Of a stretch of 8,715 nt of DNA, positions 6,275 to 8,715 are shown piece after piece; positions within the stretch are counted from its first letter, which is position 1, and every line of letters begins with the position of its first letter. Position numbers and translations under genes: made by a program. Origin of the DNA: UBA4655 sp964585575 (GTDB lineage: Bacteria; Planctomycetota; Planctomycetia; Pirellulales; UBA1268). The stretch lies in NCBI GenBank assembly GCA_964585575.1, contig CAZPEM010000137.1:1-8715 (forward strand), in the 5' to 3' direction. Below the pieces are notes generated by a model. The model worked only from the letters and a program-made list of their open reading frames with translations. It did not search any database and was not told where the DNA came from.

Positions 6275-7944
6275 TCCTCGCCGACGCGGCCAGTTCGTTC
6301 ACCGTTTCGCCGGACACGTTCCGGCTCCTCGCGCCCGAGATCATTCTCGTGGCGGCGGCGCTCGTGGCCTATCTGGCCGGTGCCTTCGCGGGATTCCGCC
6401 ACGGCTGGCTCCTGGCCTTCGCCGGGATCGCGGTGGCGGTCGTCGCGTCCGGCCGGCAGCCGGGCGAGGCCGTCTCGTCGGTCGTCTGCATCGACGACTT
6501 CGCGTCGTTCGTCCGCTGGCTCGTGCTCGTGACCGGCGGACTGCTCACGCTCGTGCAGGCGGGCGACTCGCGGCTCGGCATCCGTCGGCCTGCCGGCACC
6601 TGCGAGGAAGCAGGCACCTTCCTGCTCCTCCTCGCCGGGCTGTCGCTCGTGGCGTGCGCAAACGACCTCGTGCTTCTCTTCGTGGCGCTGGAAATGGTTT
6701 CGATCCCGACCTACGTTCTGCTCGGCCTCGCCAGGCAGACCGCGCGGGGCCAGGAAGCGACGCTCAAGTACTTCTTCCTCTCGCTCGTCGCCTCCGCGTT
6801 CTTTCTCTACGCCATCGTCTGCCTCTACGGCATCGGCGGCTCGACGAACTTCGTCGACATCGCGGCGGCCATGCGGTCGCCGGACGGCACCGGCCGTGCG
6901 GTCGCCACGGCGATGCTGCCGATCGCGATCGGCATGGCGATGGCCGGAGCCGCGTTTCGGCTCGCAGCGGTGCCGATGCACTTTTACGCGCCCGACGTCT
7001 ACGAGGGCACGAGCAGCCCGATGGCCGCCCTGCTCTCGACGCTGCCGAAGGTGGCCGGCGTGATCGTGCTCGCCCGCGTGCTCGCGATCATGGGCGGGGG
7101 CGGCGGGGCGGCCGCGGCCGAGTGGTCCGGACTCTTCTGGCAGGTGGCGGCGGTGCTCGCGGCCGTCACGATGACCGTCGGCAACGTGATGGCCCTCCTG
7201 CAGTCGAACCTCCGCCGGCTGCTCGCCTGCTCGTCGATCGCCCATGCCGGCTACATGCTCGTGGGCATCGCCGCCGCGGCGGCGACCGCCCCCGGCGAGA
7301 TCGGCGGCTGGATCGGGCTCGACGGGCTTTCGGCCGTGCTCTTCTACATCGCCACGTATGCCTTCGCGACGGTCGGTGTGTTCGCGGCGATCACCTACCT
7401 CGGCCACCGCTGGCCCGTCTGGACGGCCAACGAGCCAAGGCCGCCCCGCGAAGAGGTCTCGACCGTCGCCGATCTCGACGGGCTGTCGGGGACGAACCCG
7501 GTGGCCGCGTTCGCGATCGCCGTGTTCCTGCTGAGCCTTGCGGGCATTCCGCCGCTGCCCGGCTTCTGGGGCAAGCTCTCGCTCGTCACGGCCGCGCTCG
7601 AGGTCGACGGGGGACTGGCGACCGACTTCGGCGGCAGCCGTGCCTGGTTTCTGGGCCTTGCGGTCGTGCTCGTGCTCAACGCCGCGATCGCGGCCGCCTA
7701 CTACCTGCGGCTCATCGCGGCGATGTACTTCAAGTCGACCGACCGGGGCGTCCAGGCCGACGGTGGGCTCGCCTCGGGCATCGCGATGCTGCTCTGCCTC
7801 GCGGCGGTCGCGATGGTGACGTTCCAGCCGGGCGGACTCTTCCAAGCCGCCGGCCGCGCGGGCTCCGCCGGCAGCGAAATCCATGCCGCCGTGCCGGTTG
7901 TTCCCGGCGAGCAGCCCGGTTCGCTGGAGACCGCTTCACGATGA
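6271..7944 (+). CDS. nuoN: NADH-quinone oxidoreductase subunit N
   Basis: The product is 557 aa, somewhat longer than the usual 480-500. NuoN is the antiporter-like pump subunit nearest NuoK. Recognisable segments are Glu141 (FVALEMVSIPTYVLLGL), AVPMHFYAPDVYEG at about 233-246, Lys260 (STLPKVAG, E. coli Lys247), SSIAHAGYMLVG at about 321-332, and Lys435 in SLAGIPPLPGFWGKL (E. coli Lys395). Two usually lysine positions are arginine: Arg230 in AFRLAAVP (E. coli Lys217) and Arg315 in SNLRRLLACSS. A Gly/Ala-rich linker (about 275-283) and a polar loop (about 385-408) add length, and about 30 polar residues follow the last helix. The ATG at 6271 overlaps the nuoM stop, and the TGA at 7942-7944 overlaps the next start as ATGA. 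Confidence 0.97.
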   Translation: MILADAASSFTVSPDTFRLLAPEIILVAAALVAYLAGAFAGFRHGWLLAFAGIAVAVVASGRQPGEAVSSVVCIDDFASFVRWLVLVTGGLLTLVQAGDSRLGIRRPAGTCEEAGTFLLLLAGLSLVACANDLVLLFVALEMVSIPTYVLLGLARQTARGQEATLKYFFLSLVASAFFLYAIVCLYGIGGSTNFVDIAAAMRSPDGTGRAVATAMLPIAIGMAMAGAAFRLAAVPMHFYAPDVYEGTSSPMAALLSTLPKVAGVIVLARVLAIMGGGGGAAAAEWSGLFWQVAAVLAAVTMTVGNVMALLQSNLRRLLACSSIAHAGYMLVGIAAAAATAPGEIGGWIGLDGLSAVLFYIATYAFATVGVFAAITYLGHRWPVWTANEPRPPREEVSTVADLDGLSGTNPVAAFAIAVFLLSLAGIPPLPGFWGKLSLVTAALEVDGGLATDFGGSRAWFLGLAVVLVLNAAIAAAYYLRLIAAMYFKSTDRGVQADGGLASGIAMLLCLAAVAMVTFQPGGLFQAAGRAGSAGSEIHAAVPVVPGEQPGSLETASR

Positions 7945-8715
7945 GTTCGATCGACGCCACGGCCGTAAGGGCCGAACTCGCCGGTTTCCCCGATCCGGAG
8001 ACCGGCCGGCCGCTCGCAGACACCGGACAGATCGTCTCGGTCGAAGCCTCTGCGGCTTCGATCGGGGTCACCGTCGGCCTCACGACTCACTCGGCGATCC
8101 TCTGGAAGGCCGCCCGCGGCCGCATCGAGGAGCGGATCCGGAGCAGGTTTCCCGGAATCACGAGCGTTGCGGTCACAATCGTGCCCCACGATCGACCACC
8201 GATGAAGCTCGGCCAGATCGGACTGGAGGCCAAGAGCGTGATCGCCGTGGGCAGCGGCAAGGGGGGCGTCGGCAAGAGCACGATCGCCGCGAGCATCGCG
8301 ATCGGCCTCGCCCGGGCGGGCAGCCGCGTTGGCCTTCTCGACGCCGACGTCTACGGCCCCAGCGTGCCGCACCTGCTGGGCCTTTCCGGCAGGCCCCAGA
8401 TCGAGAACGGCAAGATCGTTCCGATGCTGCACGCTCCCGGCGGCGACGCCGCTCGGCCCATGCCGGTGATGTCGATGGGCTTCATGGTTCCCGCCGGCGA
8501 GGCGGTCGTGTGGCGGGGGCCGATGCTCCACGGCGCGATCACGCAGATGCTTCGCGACACGGCCTGGGGCCCGCTCGACTACCTCGTGATCGACATGCCG
8601 CCGGGCACGGGCGACATCGCCCTGACGCTCTCCCAGGTGCTGCCCCTCTCCGGAGCGGTGGTCGTCTGCACGCCGCAGGACGTCGCCCTCCTCGACGCCA
8701 CGAAGGCGATCGCGA
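7941..8715 (+). CDS. Mrp/NBP35/NubPL-family Fe-S cluster carrier ATPase (3' truncated by window)
   Basis: The first 258 residues are visible; the frame is still open at the window end. It is a cytoplasmic P-loop ATPase of the ApbC/Mrp type, which binds and transfers [4Fe-4S] clusters to target proteins. Residues 5-82 resemble the DUF59/MIP18-like domain (DPETGRPLADTGQIVSV), but the region where many members have an Ala-Cys-Pro motif reads LTTHSAIL, without cysteine. The deviant Walker A is GSGKGGVGKST at 104-114 (Lys107, Lys112), followed by LLDADVYGPSVPHLLG at 132-147, Walker B region VIDMPPGTGD at 216-225 and TPQDVALLDA at 244-253. The C-terminal CxxC that would bind the cluster lies beyond the window. 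ATG 7941 overlaps the nuoN stop; GGAG at 7926-7929 is a possible ribosome-binding site. A MinD/ParA assignment is less likely given the DUF59 domain and the MPPGTGD motif. Confidence 0.93.
   Translation, partial: MSSIDATAVRAELAGFPDPETGRPLADTGQIVSVEASAASIGVTVGLTTHSAILWKAARGRIEERIRSRFPGITSVAVTIVPHDRPPMKLGQIGLEAKSVIAVGSGKGGVGKSTIAASIAIGLARAGSRVGLLDADVYGPSVPHLLGLSGRPQIENGKIVPMLHAPGGDAARPMPVMSMGFMVPAGEAVVWRGPMLHGAITQMLRDTAWGPLDYLVIDMPPGTGDIALTLSQVLPLSGAVVVCTPQDVALLDATKAIA

Noticed and set aside
7487..7501. CGGGGACGAACCCGG in nuoN resembling the nuoL palindromic unit
   Set aside because: It has two mismatches, lacks the T-run and the tandem arrangement, and lies in ordinary nuoN coding sequence; likely chance.
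6025..7884. Long minus-strand open frame (619 codons)
   Set aside because: It is antisense to nuoM/nuoN with low-complexity charged composition and no motif; it is a GC-driven shadow.

Overview
The window is a stretch of a GC-rich bacterial chromosome carrying the distal half of a complex I (NADH:quinone oxidoreductase, nuo) operon, followed by the start of an Mrp/NubPL-type ATPase gene. All genes are on the + strand, in the order nuoH (3' end only), nuoI, nuoJ, nuoK, nuoL, nuoM, nuoN, mrp (5' part only). The organism is most likely a planctomycete or a similar GC-rich lineage. This rests on the GC content and on unusually extended Nuo membrane subunits; it is inference from general resemblance and was not tested by a search. 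The 100-N gap shows that the source is a draft scaffold, possibly a metagenome-assembled genome.

Layout: nuoH ends at 248 and overlaps nuoI (245-778), the 2x[4Fe-4S] ferredoxin-like subunit of the peripheral arm. nuoJ (778-1497) and nuoK (1494-1985) are small membrane subunits. nuoL (2008-4487, interrupted by the gap at 3584-3683), nuoM (4496-6274) and nuoN (6271-7944) are the three antiporter-like proton-pumping subunits. mrp (7941 to the window end) is an Fe-S cluster carrier/assembly P-loop ATPase. The largest intergenic space is 22 nt, and five of the seven junctions overlap by 1-4 nt (ATGA or TGATG). The whole window therefore looks like the inside of one transcription unit with coupled translation. 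No promoter, terminator, RNA gene, CRISPR array or IS element is visible, and no stretch over 300 bases lacks a gene.

How the genes work together: NuoI passes electrons along its two [4Fe-4S] clusters toward quinone at the NuoH interface. NuoH, J and K carry the coupling (E-channel) region, and NuoN, M and L pump protons. Mrp probably helps mature Fe-S proteins, plausibly including complex I, by analogy with eukaryotic NUBPL/Ind1.

The most notable local structure is in nuoL. An in-frame tandem repeat of 24-bp palindrome-containing units encodes AFSGRNPA twice, exactly where the assembly breaks. The same 55 bp occur on both sides of the N gap. Collapsing the two copies into one (removing 155 bp) restores a single nuoL frame. 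The displayed frameshift is therefore most likely an assembly artefact, although a longer repeat array is possible. Other oddities are lineage-type extensions on NuoH, NuoJ, NuoK, NuoL and NuoM, a 13-histidine loop in NuoM, and two Lys-to-Arg changes at normally conserved positions of NuoN. I found no convincing wholly new multi-gene system.
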